64,000 nt of DNA from Micromonospora parathelypteridis (lineage in GTDB: Bacteria > Actinomycetota > Actinomycetes > Mycobacteriales > Micromonosporaceae): the NCBI RefSeq assembly GCF_014201145.1, contig NZ_JACHDP010000001.1, forward strand, positions 5,394,001 through 5,458,000. Direction: 5' to 3'. The position numbers and the translations under genes were made by a program. This document shows positions 1 through 8,723 of this stretch, piece by piece. Numbering within the stretch: the first letter of the stretch is position 1; each line of letters begins with the position of its first letter. The notes beneath the pieces were generated by a model. It ran no database searches, was not told where the DNA came from, and saw nothing but the letters and a program-made list of their open reading frames with translations.

Positions 1-193
1 GGAACGGCTCGGTGGCACCGAGCGGGAGACGCCGTCGCAGGCGTACGGTCGGCTACGACAAGAGATGATCGACGCCGAGCGGGACGTGTTCCGGGCTGCC
101 CGGGACTCCGGTCGGATCCCTGAGGAGGTGCTGGTGCAGGCCTATCGTGACCTGGACCTGGAGGAGTCGTTGCTGCGGGAGGTCGAGAAGTGA
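1..193 (+). CDS. 3' end of a Na+/H+ antiporter-like gene (partial)
   Basis: The frame is open from the window edge (codons in phase with base 2) to a TGA at 191-193 and encodes 63 residues. They are highly charged, probably helical and cytoplasmic, ending in the pattern RDLDLEESLLREVEK. The ending resembles the C-terminal cytoplasmic tail of actinobacterial CPA1-type Na+/H+ antiporters, and such genes are often followed directly by a UBP zinc-finger gene as here. The identity is inferred from the tail and the neighbour, since no membrane domain lies in the window. Confidence 0.55.
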   Translation, partial: ERLGGTERETPSQAYGRLRQEMIDAERDVFRAARDSGRIPEEVLVQAYRDLDLEESLLREVEK

Positions 194-447
194 GCTGTCA
201 GCACCTGACCGAGGCGGGTGCCGCTGAGGCACGCACCCCCGACGAGTGCGCGGACTGCGTCGCCATCGGGGAAACCTACTGGGTGCACCTGCGCACCTGC
301 CTGAGCTGCGGACAGGTCGGCTGCTGCGACTCGTCGCCGAACCAGCACGCGAGCAAGCACTTCGCATCCACCGGCCACCCGGTGATCCGCTCGGCTCAGC
401 CCGGCGAGGCCTGGCGATGGTGCTACGTCGACGAGGAGATCGGCTAA
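190..447 (+). CDS. UBP-type zinc finger protein
   Basis: The gene encodes 85 residues and is almost entirely one UBP (ubiquitin-hydrolase type) zinc finger. Likely ligands are Cys3, His5, Cys20, Cys23, Cys37, Cys40, Cys45, His53, His57 and His63, in the usual CxH...CxxC...CxxC...HxxxH order. The GTG start overlaps the upstream stop as GTGA, so the two genes are translationally coupled. In eukaryotes this finger binds the ubiquitin C-terminus; the bacterial role is unknown. Its link to an ion antiporter suggests an accessory or regulatory subunit, which is inference. Confidence 0.9.
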   Translation: MSCQHLTEAGAAEARTPDECADCVAIGETYWVHLRTCLSCGQVGCCDSSPNQHASKHFASTGHPVIRSAQPGEAWRWCYVDEEIG

Positions 448-474
448 CCGCTGGCCGCGGCTCGCTGATCGACT

Positions 475-527
475 CCATGTCGCCGATGTGGGGGTATCCC
501 GCCCGGCGGATACCGCCATGTCGCCGA
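475..527. repeat. 12-bp direct repeat flanking a hairpin
   Basis: The 12-mer CCATGTCGCCGA occurs at 475-486 and again at 516-527. Between the copies lies an inverted repeat GGTATCC (493-499) / GGATACC (508-514) with an 8-nt loop. It sits in the spacer between two convergent genes. It may be a dispersed repeat element. Confidence 0.55.
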
Positions 528-549
528 AACTGTGCGGATCACCGCCCGG

Positions 550-581
550 GGTGGTGGCCGCCCCCGCGGGCGGCCACCACC
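550..581. terminator. Bidirectional intrinsic terminator hairpin
   Basis: A perfect 14-bp stem, GGTGGTGGCCGCCC (550-563) and GGGCGGCCACCACC (568-581), closes a 4-nt loop. It lies between the convergent zinc-finger gene and the GH9 gene, 10 bases from the latter's stop. There is no T run, as is normal for GC-rich actinobacteria. Confidence 0.75.
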
Positions 582-591
582 ACGAGTGGCG

Positions 592-3201
592 TCAGGTCAG
601 CGAGCAGGCCGCGCCGTTGACGGTGACCAGGCCGGGGTTGGGGTTGGCACCGCCGGAGGTCGTCGCGTTGAAGCCGAACGTCACCGTGCCTCCGGGTGAG
701 ATCCGCGCGTTGTACGACTCGTTGCGCGCGGTCACCGTCGCACCCGACTGGGTGACCTTCGCCAGCCACGCCTCGCGTACCCGCTGGTCGCCGGTGAACG
801 CGAACCGCACGCTCCAGCCGTTGACGGTCGTGGCACCGGTGTTGTGCACGGCCACCTGCGCGGTGAACCCGGTGCCGCCCTGCCAGGTGCCGTAGTTGGT
901 GTAGCGCACCGCGCAGGTGGTGGCCGGCACCGCGCCGGCGTCACCCTGGTCGGCCAGGTACGAGGCGATCCAGACCAGCGCCGAGTTCCAGTTGATCGCC
1001 ACCTCGTTGGTCGCGTACGAGTTGATGTCGTCGACGTAGCAGAACATCGGCGCGCAGCCGGCGAGCAGTTGCGCCGCGAACGGGTCCTGCAGGGCCGCGT
1101 TCGGACCGCCGGCGAGGGAGCCGGCGGGCGGGCGGGGCAGGCTCGGGTCGAGCTGGTGGCCGAAGATCCGGCTGTGCTGGTTCTGCGCCGCGTGCTCGCC
1201 CCACCCGGTGACATAGGAGATGTTCAGCGCGTTGCGCCCGAGCAGGTAGTCCGCCGCCTGCACCGCACCATCGCGGTAGCTGGCGTTGCGGGTCAGGTCG
1301 AAGGCGGTGGCCAGCACGACGGCGTTGTTGATGACGTTGCTGTTGCCGCCCCAGAAGTAGCTGTTGGCGTCCCCGGGCATCGGCAGCCCGTACGCCTGCC
1401 GGCGCAGTTCGGCGAGGTACGCGTCGGCGGCGGTGGTGACCGACGCGCGCACCCGGGCCAGATCGGCGGCGGGCAGCCCGTTCGGCACGGTGGCCAGGTC
1501 GAGGCGACCCAGCGCGGCGACGCTCTGCCAGCCGAAGCCCCGCGGGTCGAACACGTTGCCGGTGTGGTGCGGCGAGGCGGTCAGGTCGGTCAGGTAGTTC
1601 TGCGCACCGGTGGTCAGGTACAGCTCGACCGCCGCCCAGTAGAACTCGTCGGTGACGTTTGTGTCGTCGTACGCGCCGCCGCCGGTGCTGTCGTTCGGGC
1701 TGGCGTACACCGCGGGGTTGGCCTTGGCCGCCGTGTAGGCCGTCTTCGCGGCGGTGGCGCAGCGGCCCGCGAAGGTCGCGTCGTAGGGGGCGTAGAGCCG
1801 CGCGCACTGGGCGGCGGTGGCGGCCAGGTTGAGGGTGGCCGCGGTCGACGGCGGGTGCAGCTCGCGGGGCTGCGGGTCGGCGTGCGGGGCGAGCGGCAGG
1901 CCGGTCCAGTTGCGGTCGTGGATCTTGTGGTGGGCCATGCCGGCCAGCGGCTTGCCGGCCGGCACCTGCATGCGGAGCAGGAACTCCAGCTCCCAGCGGG
2001 CTTCGTCCAAGATGTCCGGCACGTCGTTGCCGCGCTCCGGGACCCGCAGCGTGCTGTCGCCCAGCGCGGCGCCGCCGGCCGCGGTGGCCGCCGTCCTGGT
2101 CCGCTCGAAGGTGTTCAGGAGTTGATAGGTGGCGATGCCGCCGTTGACCACGTACTTGCCGTGGTCGCCGGCGTCGTACCAGCCGCCGCGCACGTCCAGG
2201 GAGTAGTCGCAGACGCCCGGCTGGCAGGGCACGCTGGTGTCGCCCTGGTTGGGTGCCACGCCGAGGTGGCCGGCGGGGCGCGCGTACTCGTCGCCGATGA
2301 GGTCGCCGTCGATGGCAATGCCGCTGCGCTGGGCGTAGAAGAACTGCAACGAGTCGGAGCGGAGCTGCTGGTAGACAGCGCCGGAGATGTCGAACGGGTG
2401 GCTGGTCTCGCCGTCCACGGTGAGCGTCAGCCCACTTCCGACGGTGCGGTAGCTGGAGAAGTCGACCGTGTGCACGTTCTGCCCGGAGGCGGCGTCGACG
2501 CCGCGAGCGGTGGTGGTGCCGCTGGCCACGACGGCGCCGCCGGCCGAGCGCAGCTGCCAGGGCAGCGCCTCGGTGGCGTCGGTGACGACGGTGGCGTTCT
2601 TCGGACCGCCGGGCAGGTAGCCGACCTGGTTGACGCGCACCCGTGGCCCGGTGTCCGGCTCGTACGGCTCGGGTGGTTCACCGCCGCGCAGCGAGACGTC
2701 GTCCAGGCAGACGGTCTGCGTCTCGGCGCTGCCGCCGACCTGGAAGATCAGTTGGGCGCTGGGGTTGCCGTCCGGGACGGTGAAGGTCTGCTCGACCCGT
2801 TGGGCGGTGCCGGTCGCGGTGGCGTCCACGGCCGCGTACGTGGTGTAGGGGGCGGTGCCGAGTTGCAGTACGGCCTTGACCGCGGTGCCGGGGGTGGCGG
2901 AGACGGCGAAGCCGAGGGTGTATTCGGCGCCGGCGACCAGCGGCACCCCGTCCTGGCCGATACCGGCGTCCCAGGGGTTGGCCAGCCCGCCGGCGACGGT
3001 GGTGCAGAGCCGCCCGTCGGTGACGGCGAGCGGGCCGGTGCCGTAGGAGAACCAGGGGGTCACTCCGGCGCTGAAATCGCCGTTGTCGATCTGCTCGGGG
3101 GCGTCCGGTGGCGGGTCGGCATGGGCCGCGCCGGCGCCCGCGCCGGTGAGGGCCAGGGTGGTCGCCGCGGCCAGCAGGAGGCGGCGTCGGGATGGCGTCA
3201 C
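592..3201 (-). CDS. Secreted GH9 endoglucanase (CBM4-like / Ig / GH9 / CBM2)
   Basis: This 869-residue exported cellulase hydrolyses beta-1,4-glucan. The domain order is: Tat-like signal peptide with SRRRLLL and an AHA cleavage site (about 1-29); CBM4/9-like jelly roll (about 35-170); CelD_N immunoglobulin-like domain beginning [14 protein letters not shown]9 catalytic barrel with [10 protein letters not shown] (Asp base/nucleophile region), the HSRIFGH histidine and the [14 protein letters not shown] acid region; then a C-terminal CBM2 framed by cysteines. The GTG at 3201 is preferred because GGAAGGA precedes it and because the in-frame ATG at 3300 would place the CebR-type operator inside the gene. 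The gene is monocistronic, with a terminator after it. Confidence 0.93.
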   Translation of the reverse strand: MTPSRRRLLLAAATTLALTGAGAGAAHADPPPDAPEQIDNGDFSAGVTPWFSYGTGPLAVTDGRLCTTVAGGLANPWDAGIGQDGVPLVAGAEYTLGFAVSATPGTAVKAVLQLGTAPYTTYAAVDATATGTAQRVEQTFTVPDGNPSAQLIFQVGGSAETQTVCLDDVSLRGGEPPEPYEPDTGPRVRVNQVGYLPGGPKNATVVTDATEALPWQLRSAGGAVVASGTTTARGVDAASGQNVHTVDFSSYRTVGSGLTLTVDGETSHPFDISGAVYQQLRSDSLQFFYAQRSGIAIDGDLIGDEYARPAGHLGVAPNQGDTSVPCQPGVCDYSLDVRGGWYDAGDHGKYVVNGGIATYQLLNTFERTRTAATAAGGAALGDSTLRVPERGNDVPDILDEARWELEFLLRMQVPAGKPLAGMAHHKIHDRNWTGLPLAPHADPQPRELHPPSTAATLNLAATAAQCARLYAPYDATFAGRCATAAKTAYTAAKANPAVYASPNDSTGGGAYDDTNVTDEFYWAAVELYLTTGAQNYLTDLTASPHHTGNVFDPRGFGWQSVAALGRLDLATVPNGLPAADLARVRASVTTAADAYLAELRRQAYGLPMPGDANSYFWGGNSNVINNAVVLATAFDLTRNASYRDGAVQAADYLLGRNALNISYVTGWGEHAAQNQHSRIFGHQLDPSLPRPPAGSLAGGPNAALQDPFAAQLLAGCAPMFCYVDDINSYATNEVAINWNSALVWIASYLADQGDAGAVPATTCAVRYTNYGTWQGGTGFTAQVAVHNTGATTVNGWSVRFAFTGDQRVREAWLAKVTQSGATVTARNESYNARISPGGTVTFGFNATTSGGANPNPGLVTVNGAACSLT

Positions 3202-3248
3202 GGGGAGTCCTTCCGGGACGGGAAGTGGGACGGTGGGGGTGGTCGATT

Positions 3249-3266
3249 CCTGGGAGCGCTCCCAGG
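3249..3266. promoter_or_regulatory. CebR/CelR-type operator upstream of the GH9 cellulase
   Basis: The sequence TGGGAGCGCTCCCA at 3251-3264 is identical to the 14-bp palindrome bound by the LacI-family regulators CelR (Thermobifida) and CebR (Streptomyces). Here the palindrome extends to 18 bp (CC...GG). It lies about 50 bp upstream of the chosen GTG start. Repression relieved by cellobiose or other cello-oligosaccharides is the expected control. No CebR gene lies in the window. Confidence 0.9.
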
Positions 3267-3463
3267 TATCGGCTCGATGTTTCCAGCGTCGGTTCGTCAT
3301 GTCAATTGATCTGGTTGGATGGCTTTTGGCGTCCGACGAGGGCGGCCAGCCCTCCAGGGGGCGCCGACGCGCCGACGCGGGGGACGTGAGATTGGCCGCG
3401 CCACGCGCCGTCGTCCTGATCTCCTAGAGACAACTGCGCCCTTCGCCTGGCAGGCTGCCTCCC

Positions 3464-4189
3464 ATGACCCTGAAGCTGCGTTCCGTGGGAACGAGCGACC
3501 GTGGGCTGATCCGCAGCGGAAACCAGGACGCCCTGCACGCCGGCAACTGGCTCGTCGCCGTCGCCGACGGCATGGGCGGGATGGCAGCCGGCGACCTGGC
3601 CAGTGCCCTCACCATCGACGCGGTCGCCCCGCTGGACGTGGAAACCCCCGAGGACGCCCTGGTCGCCGCGCTCGAAGGTGGCATCGCGCTGGCCACCTCC
3701 CGAATCCGCCAGGCGGTCACCGAGGATCCCGAGCGCCAGGGCATGGGCACCACACTGACCGCCCTGCTCTTCGCCCGTACCGGCAGCTGCCTGGCCCTCG
3801 CGCACGTCGGCGACTCCCGGGCCTACCTGTTCCGCGAGGGCGTGCTCAAGCAGATCACCCGGGACGACACGTTCGTCCAGATGCTGGTGGACCAGGGCGT
3901 GATAACCCCCGACCAGGCCAGCAGTCACCCGCGCCGAGCAGTCGTCACCCAGGCGCTGCAGGGCGACGAGGTCACGCCGTCGTACTCCACGATGGTGCCC
4001 CGGGTCGGCGACCGGTGGCTGCTGTGCAGCGACGGCCTCTCCAACGTCGTCCGCCCGGACACCCTCACCGAGGTGCTGACCGACTACCCGGATCGGGCCG
4101 CCTGCACGGGCAAGCTGATAGACCTGGCACTGCACGCCGGCGCACCGGACAACGTCACAGTGGTGGTCGCCGACGTTCTGGAGGAGTAG
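3464..4189 (+). CDS. PP2C-family serine/threonine phosphatase
   Basis: The protein has 241 residues, a minimal single-domain PP2C phosphatase, cytosolic with no membrane segment. Metal-binding motifs are visible in order: SGNQD (18-22), VADGMGG with Asp35, GTTLTALLF, HVGDSRAYL, LLCSDGLSNV and the C-terminal APDNVTVVV. It would dephosphorylate targets of Hanks-type kinases using two Mn/Mg ions. No kinase lies beside it, so its substrate cannot be named. The ribosome site before the ATG is weak. Confidence 0.92.
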   Translation: MTLKLRSVGTSDRGLIRSGNQDALHAGNWLVAVADGMGGMAAGDLASALTIDAVAPLDVETPEDALVAALEGGIALATSRIRQAVTEDPERQGMGTTLTALLFARTGSCLALAHVGDSRAYLFREGVLKQITRDDTFVQMLVDQGVITPDQASSHPRRAVVTQALQGDEVTPSYSTMVPRVGDRWLLCSDGLSNVVRPDTLTEVLTDYPDRAACTGKLIDLALHAGAPDNVTVVVADVLEE

Positions 4190-4197
4190 GCCGGCGC

Positions 4198-6786
4198 TCA
4201 GCGTCGGCGTGGTGTGGCGTGCCGGGTGGGCGTCGCCGTCACCGGATCCTCCGGCCACGGGTGCCGGGGATAGCGCCCGCGCAACTCGGCACGGACCTGC
4301 GGGTAGCCGGTGCGCCAGAACGACGCCAGATCAGCGGTGACCGCCACCGGCCGGCCCGCGGGGGAGAGCAGGTGCAGCAGCACCGGCGCCCGCCCGTCGC
4401 CGACACGGGGTGCCGTCGACCAGCCGAACGTCTCCTGAAGCTTCACCGCGAGCACCGGCGCGACCGGGTCGGTGTAGTCCACCCGGACCCGAGAGCCACT
4501 CGGCACCTCGATCCGCTCCGGGGCCAGCTCGTCCAGGCGGGCGGCCTGCGCCCAGGGCAGCAGCCGGCGCAGCGCCGACGTGACGTCCACCCGGGCCAGG
4601 TCGGCGCGGCGCCGGCCGGCGGCCAACTCCGGGCCCAGCCAGGTCGGCGCGGCGTCGAACAACGCCTCGTCGCCGACCTCCGGCCACGGGTCACCCAGGT
4701 GGTGCCGGAGGAACGCGAGCCGCTCGCGCAGTGCCCGCGCCGCCGGCGTCCAGGTCAGCAAACCCAGCCCTTCCTGGCGAAGACCGGTCAGCAACGCCGC
4801 CGCGACCTCCGCCCGGTCCGGCCGGTCCAGCCGCCGCTGGAGCAGCTCGATCGCGCCCAGCCGGGTCACCTCCCGCGCCACCACGTCACCGTCGGACCAG
4901 CCGACCTCGCGGCTCGTGCGCAGCAGCGGGCCGGCCGCCTCCCGGGCCGTCGCCTCGTCCACCGGCGAGGCCCGGCGGATCCGGGCCGACGGCGTGCCGG
5001 GGGTGCGGTCCGCGACGGCCACCGCCAGCCAGTCGGATCCGGCCAGCCCCGACCCGGCCGCCAGCTCCGCGGCGGTCCCGCCGGTCATCAGGTACGCCGA
5101 TCCGCCCGGCCGTCGCACCCGCGCCAACCGTTCCGGGTACGCCAGACCGACGAGCAACCCGGCGGCGAGATCGTCGCTCAGCCCACCCGAGCCGGCTCGT
5201 CCCCCGATCGCCGGGCCGCCCGCTCGGTCGGTTCGGCTGCTGTCGGATCGGCCGTCGGGCGGGGAGCCGGCGGGCAGCGCGGCGCGCAGCCGGCGTACCT
5301 CGGTGCGCCAGCGGGCGGTCGCGCCCGCGTCGACGCCGGCGCGCAGCCGACGCCAGCCGGCGACCAGGTCGTCACCGGGGCCGGCCGCGCTCTCCTCGGC
5401 GAGCAGGGCGACGACCTCGGCGGCCCGGTCGGCGCCGACCCGACCGGCGCCGTCGAGCAGCGCCCGGGCCAGCCTCGGGTGCGCGCCGGCGGCGGCGATC
5501 GACCGACCGCGTGCGGTGATCCGACCGTCGGCGTCGACCGCGCCCAGGGTTCGCAGGGTGTCCCGGGCCACCGTCATCGCGGCGACGGGCGGCACGTCGG
5601 GCAGCGCGAGCCCGACGCCGTCCGACTGGCCCCAGGCGGCCAGCTCCAGCGCGAAGCCGGTCAGGTCGGCGGTGGCGACCTCCGGCTCGGCCCGGGCGGG
5701 CAGCCGCTCGTGGGTCGCCGCGGACCAGCAGCGATAGACGTACCCGGGGGCCTCCCGGCCAGCCCGGCCAGCCCGCTGGGTGGCGGCGGCCCGGGAGACC
5801 GGCACGGTGACGAGCGCACCGAGTCCGCGGGCCAGGTCGATGCGGGGCACCCGGGACAGTCCGGCGTCCACCACGACCCGTACACCCGGGACGGTCAGGC
5901 TGGTCTCGGCCAGCGCGGTGGCCAGCACCACCCGCCGCCGGTCAGCGGGACGCAGCGCAGCGTCCTGCTCGGAGCCGCGTTGACGGCCGTGCAGCGGCAG
6001 CAGCGCCACGGTGTCCCGCAGGTCGCTTAGCCGCCCGGTGACCGCCGCGATCTCGCCGGCCCCGGGCAGGAAGACCAGCACGTCGCCGTCGTGCTCGCGC
6101 AGTGCCCGGCGAACGGTGGCGGCCACGTGGTCGAGCAGGGCCCGGTCCACCGGCCCGGCCCCGGGCGGGGCGATCGGGCGTGCCGGCGGTGCCCAGATCC
6201 GCTGCACCGCGTGCAGCGCCGAGTCGGCCCGTACCACCGGGGCCGGGACGGACCCGCCGAGCAACGCGGCGAACCGGTCGGTGTCCGGGGTCGCCGACAT
6301 CGCCAGCAGCCACAGGTCCGGCCGGAGGGTGGCTCGGGCCTCCACAGTGAAGGCCAGCGCGAGGTCCGCGTCGAGCTGACGTTCGTGGACCTCGTCGAGC
6401 AGCACGGCGCCGGTGCCGGGCAGTTCCGGGTCGTGGTGCAGCCGCCGGACCAGCAGGCCGGTGGTGACCACCTCCACCCGCGTTGCCGGGCCGACCCGGC
6501 GCTCACCGCGGACCGCGTATCCGACGCGTTCGCCGACCCGCTCGCCGAGCAGCTCCGCCATCCGTCGTGCGGCGGCACGGGCCGCCACCCGGCGGGGTTG
6601 GGCGATCACCACCCGACCGGTCACCCGGTCGGCCACGGCCAGCGGCGCGAGAGTGGTCTTGCCGGTGCCCGGTGGGGCGACCAGGACGCCGGTCCCGGCC
6701 GCGTCGAGCGCCGCGACCAGCGTCGGCAGCACCGGGCGTACCGGCAGGTCCAGGGTTACGTCGGAGAGCACGGCCCAGTCTCGCAC
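4198..6786 (-). CDS. hrpB: ATP-dependent helicase HrpB
   Basis: A DEAH-type helicase of about 862 residues. Walker A (APPGTGKTT) is at about 37-45, the DEVH box (LLDEVHERQLD) near residue 130, the SAT motif (AMSATPDT) follows, then the RecA2 domain with QRAGRAGR, the HA2 region, and the long HrpB-specific C-terminal domain ending in PRHPWPEDP. Its RNA or DNA target in bacteria is poorly defined. Two GTG starts are possible, 6786 and 6771; a longer frame would overlap the DUF397 gene and is not supported. It is the last gene of an XRE-DUF397-hrpB run. Confidence 0.9.
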   Translation of the reverse strand: MRDWAVLSDVTLDLPVRPVLPTLVAALDAAGTGVLVAPPGTGKTTLAPLAVADRVTGRVVIAQPRRVAARAAARRMAELLGERVGERVGYAVRGERRVGPATRVEVVTTGLLVRRLHHDPELPGTGAVLLDEVHERQLDADLALAFTVEARATLRPDLWLLAMSATPDTDRFAALLGGSVPAPVVRADSALHAVQRIWAPPARPIAPPGAGPVDRALLDHVAATVRRALREHDGDVLVFLPGAGEIAAVTGRLSDLRDTVALLPLHGRQRGSEQDAALRPADRRRVVLATALAETSLTVPGVRVVVDAGLSRVPRIDLARGLGALVTVPVSRAAATQRAGRAGREAPGYVYRCWSAATHERLPARAEPEVATADLTGFALELAAWGQSDGVGLALPDVPPVAAMTVARDTLRTLGAVDADGRITARGRSIAAAGAHPRLARALLDGAGRVGADRAAEVVALLAEESAAGPGDDLVAGWRRLRAGVDAGATARWRTEVRRLRAALPAGSPPDGRSDSSRTDRAGGPAIGGRAGSGGLSDDLAAGLLVGLAYPERLARVRRPGGSAYLMTGGTAAELAAGSGLAGSDWLAVAVADRTPGTPSARIRRASPVDEATAREAAGPLLRTSREVGWSDGDVVAREVTRLGAIELLQRRLDRPDRAEVAAALLTGLRQEGLGLLTWTPAARALRERLAFLRHHLGDPWPEVGDEALFDAAPTWLGPELAAGRRRADLARVDVTSALRRLLPWAQAARLDELAPERIEVPSGSRVRVDYTDPVAPVLAVKLQETFGWSTAPRVGDGRAPVLLHLLSPAGRPVAVTADLASFWRTGYPQVRAELRGRYPRHPWPEDPVTATPTRHATPRRR

Positions 6787-6799
6787 CGGCGCGGGCGCC

Positions 6800-7000
6800 T
6801 CACTGGCGACGGACCTCGCCGACGCCGAGCACGAAGGCCCGCCAGGCCACCGGGCCGAAGGCGAGCACCGGGCCGGAGCGGTCCTTGCTGTCCCGGACAG
6901 CGACCTGACCGCTGGTCGTCGCGACCTCCACGCAGTTGCCGTTGCCACTGCTGCGCGCGCTGGTGCGCCAGTCTGCTCGGGTCAGGTCGTACGCCGTCAT
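6800..7000 (-). CDS. DUF397 domain-containing protein
   Basis: This 66-residue protein is a single DUF397 domain: W11, the RSSGNGNCVEVA core, VAVRDSK, and a final AWRAFVLGV helix. The ATG at 7000 has GAGAGGT upstream, so the in-frame longer start is not needed. DUF397 proteins are small partners encoded next to Scr1/WhiJ-like XRE regulators in actinomycetes and are thought to modulate those regulators. That arrangement is kept here, with the XRE gene 41 bp upstream on the same strand. Confidence 0.9.
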   Translation of the reverse strand: MTAYDLTRADWRTSARSSGNGNCVEVATTSGQVAVRDSKDRSGPVLAFGPVAWRAFVLGVGEVRRQ

Positions 7001-7041
7001 CCCCGTTACCTCTCGTCTGCGTCGGCGTGCCGCAGAAGCGG

Positions 7042-7908
7042 TCACGCAAAGTTACGAGAAGCATCCTCGAGGCGGGTCAACGACGCCGCTGGATCGAGCG
7101 CCATCCGGCACAGCTCCTCGTGCAGAAGGCTATACCCGAGCACATGATCGGCATCCTCCAGCGCCAGCCCCATCGTGAGGTTATCCAGGTAAACCACGGA
7201 CGCGTCGGCGGCATCGGCGAAGTTGAGGATCACGTACGGCGTGCTCATCGCGGGATGCCCACCGGTCGCGAATGGAAGTACCTGGATTCTCACGTTGGGT
7301 AACTGCGCGATGCGACTCATGTGGGCCAGCTGTTCGGCCATCACCGCGGGGCCGCCAACCGGGCGCAGCAGCACCGCCTCGTTGAGAACCATCGACAACT
7401 GGACCGGGTCCTCGCGGCTCAGCACCTCCTGGCGGCGCAGCCGGGCGGCGACCTTGCGCTCCAGGCCGTCCTCGCCCGCGGTGCGCCGGAAGATCTCCCG
7501 CGCGTACGCCTCGGTCTGGAACAGCCCGGGCACCGACTCGGCCTCGTACGAGCGCAGCGTCGCCGCCTCGGCCTCCAGCCCGACATAGAACTCGAACCAC
7601 TCCGGCAGCACGTCGCTGTAGTTCTGCCACCAGCCGCGCTGCTGTGCCCCTCGGGCGATCTCGATCAGCGCCTCGGCGTCCGAACCGGTCACCTGGTAGA
7701 GCGCGAGCGCCGCCCGGACGTCGCGCGGCTTGATGCCGATCTGCGCGTTCTCGATCCGGGAGAGATTGCTCTTCGACATGTCGAGCTGGCGGGCGGCCAC
7801 ATCGAGCGTCATGCCCTCGCGTTCCCGAAGCTGGCGGAGCTCCCGGGCGATGCGTCGACGGCGCACGGTAGGGCTGGCGGCGGGTCGGATGGCGGGGGTG
7901 GCGGTCAC
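7042..7908 (-). CDS. XRE-family regulator (Scr1/WhiJ-like, DUF5753)
   Basis: A 288-residue DNA-binding protein. The N-terminal helix-turn-helix (about 18-75; LREREGMTLDVAARQLDMSK then SNLSRIENAQ) is followed by the actinobacterial DUF5753 domain containing VPGLFQTEAYAR and the VYLDNLT segment near the end. The GTG at 7908 is chosen; upstream codons run through the promoter region shared with the divergent GPP34 gene. It pairs with the DUF397 gene. In Streptomyces such pairs affect development and antibiotic production. Confidence 0.88.
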   Translation of the reverse strand: MTATPAIRPAASPTVRRRRIARELRQLREREGMTLDVAARQLDMSKSNLSRIENAQIGIKPRDVRAALALYQVTGSDAEALIEIARGAQQRGWWQNYSDVLPEWFEFYVGLEAEAATLRSYEAESVPGLFQTEAYAREIFRRTAGEDGLERKVAARLRRQEVLSREDPVQLSMVLNEAVLLRPVGGPAVMAEQLAHMSRIAQLPNVRIQVLPFATGGHPAMSTPYVILNFADAADASVVYLDNLTMGLALEDADHVLGYSLLHEELCRMALDPAASLTRLEDASRNFA

Positions 7909-7956
7909 CGTCCGAGTCTGCCACGACAAGATCCGCAGGTCGCGCCTGCACGGAGT

Positions 7957-7980
7957 GCAACTTTCAAATCTGGGAGTTGC
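7957..7980. promoter_or_regulatory. Inverted repeat between divergent XRE and GPP34 genes
   Basis: GCAACT (7957-7962) and AGTTGC (7975-7980) form a 6-bp inverted repeat with a 12-bp spacer, about 50 bp upstream of the XRE start. It could be the binding site of the XRE regulator. This is inference from position only. Confidence 0.3.
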
Positions 7981-8049
7981 GTTGCAGTAGCTGTCGGTGC
8001 ATCCTTTCCCGGTCGCGATCACTGTGGACACACCGTTGTGGGAGGACCG

Positions 8050-8676
8050 TTGCTCATCGCCGACGAGTTCTTTCTGATCGCACACAACGACAGCCGTGGC
8101 AAGGCCAAACTGCATGCGGCCGCGACCGGGCTCGGGTTGGCCGGCGGGCTGCTCGGCGAGTTGCTCCTCTATGGACACATCACCGTCTCGTCGGGGCGGG
8201 TCACCGTCATCGACCGGCGACCGCCAGCGGACGCGCTGGCGCACACCGTGCTCGACCAACTCATCGGCGAGTTTCAGCACCAGGAACTGCGTACCTGGCT
8301 CAGCTTCCTGGCGCAGAGCGCGACGACCTCGGTAGGGGAGCGGCTGGCCCGCGCCGGTGTGCTGCGCCGCCAGGAGAACCGCCGGCTGCTGCGCACCTCG
8401 GTCAACTACCTGCCGATCGACCTCAACGCGGTGGCCTGGCCGGCCACCCGGCTGCGGGCCCTGCTCGACCGGCCGGACCCACCGAGTGTGCCGGACGCCC
8501 TCCTGCTCGGGCTGGTCGTGGCCGCGGGGCTGACCCGTGAGGTGCTGTGGAGCGCTGGCCCCCGAGCGCACCACCGGCTGAACCTCCTCATCCCCGCGCT
8601 GCCGGCACCCCTGAAGGAGCTCGTCGGGCACACCGAGGCTGCCGTCGGCGCCGCCGTGCTGCGCGGCGTCCCCTGA
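8050..8676 (+). CDS. GPP34 (Golgi phosphoprotein 3-like) family protein
   Basis: The protein has 208 residues and matches the GPP34 family: N-terminal LIADEFFLIAH, the GLAGGLLGELLLYGHI helix-hairpin, a central domain rich in Leu/Arg, and a late LLGLVVAAGL helix. In eukaryotes GOLPH3 binds PI4P at Golgi membranes; the actinobacterial homologues are uncharacterised and may sit at the membrane surface. The TTG at 8050 is preferred because GGAGGA lies just upstream; a GTG at 8038 would add four residues. It is divergent from the XRE gene. Confidence 0.85.
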   Translation: MLIADEFFLIAHNDSRGKAKLHAAATGLGLAGGLLGELLLYGHITVSSGRVTVIDRRPPADALAHTVLDQLIGEFQHQELRTWLSFLAQSATTSVGERLARAGVLRRQENRRLLRTSVNYLPIDLNAVAWPATRLRALLDRPDPPSVPDALLLGLVVAAGLTREVLWSAGPRAHHRLNLLIPALPAPLKELVGHTEAAVGAAVLRGVP

Positions 8677-8723
8677 TCCCCCGCCAACCCCTACCCCCTC
8701 GCCTCGACAACTGGAGTAGTCGC

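Noticed and set aside
3202..3300. The longer in-frame ATG start of the GH9 gene
   Set aside because: It would place the CebR-type operator inside the coding region and put a non-signal sequence before the signal peptide.
844..3309. An 821-codon open frame antisense to the cellulase gene
   Set aside because: It follows from the GC-rich third positions of the opposite gene; its product is Val/Gly/Arg-rich low-complexity sequence with no domain.
3319..6030. A 903-codon open frame across the phosphatase and helicase genes
   Set aside because: It is composed of Arg/Pro/Gly-rich sequence and overlaps two well-supported genes.
6787..6948. Longer N-terminus for HrpB
   Set aside because: It would overlap most of the DUF397 gene and has no homologous sequence.
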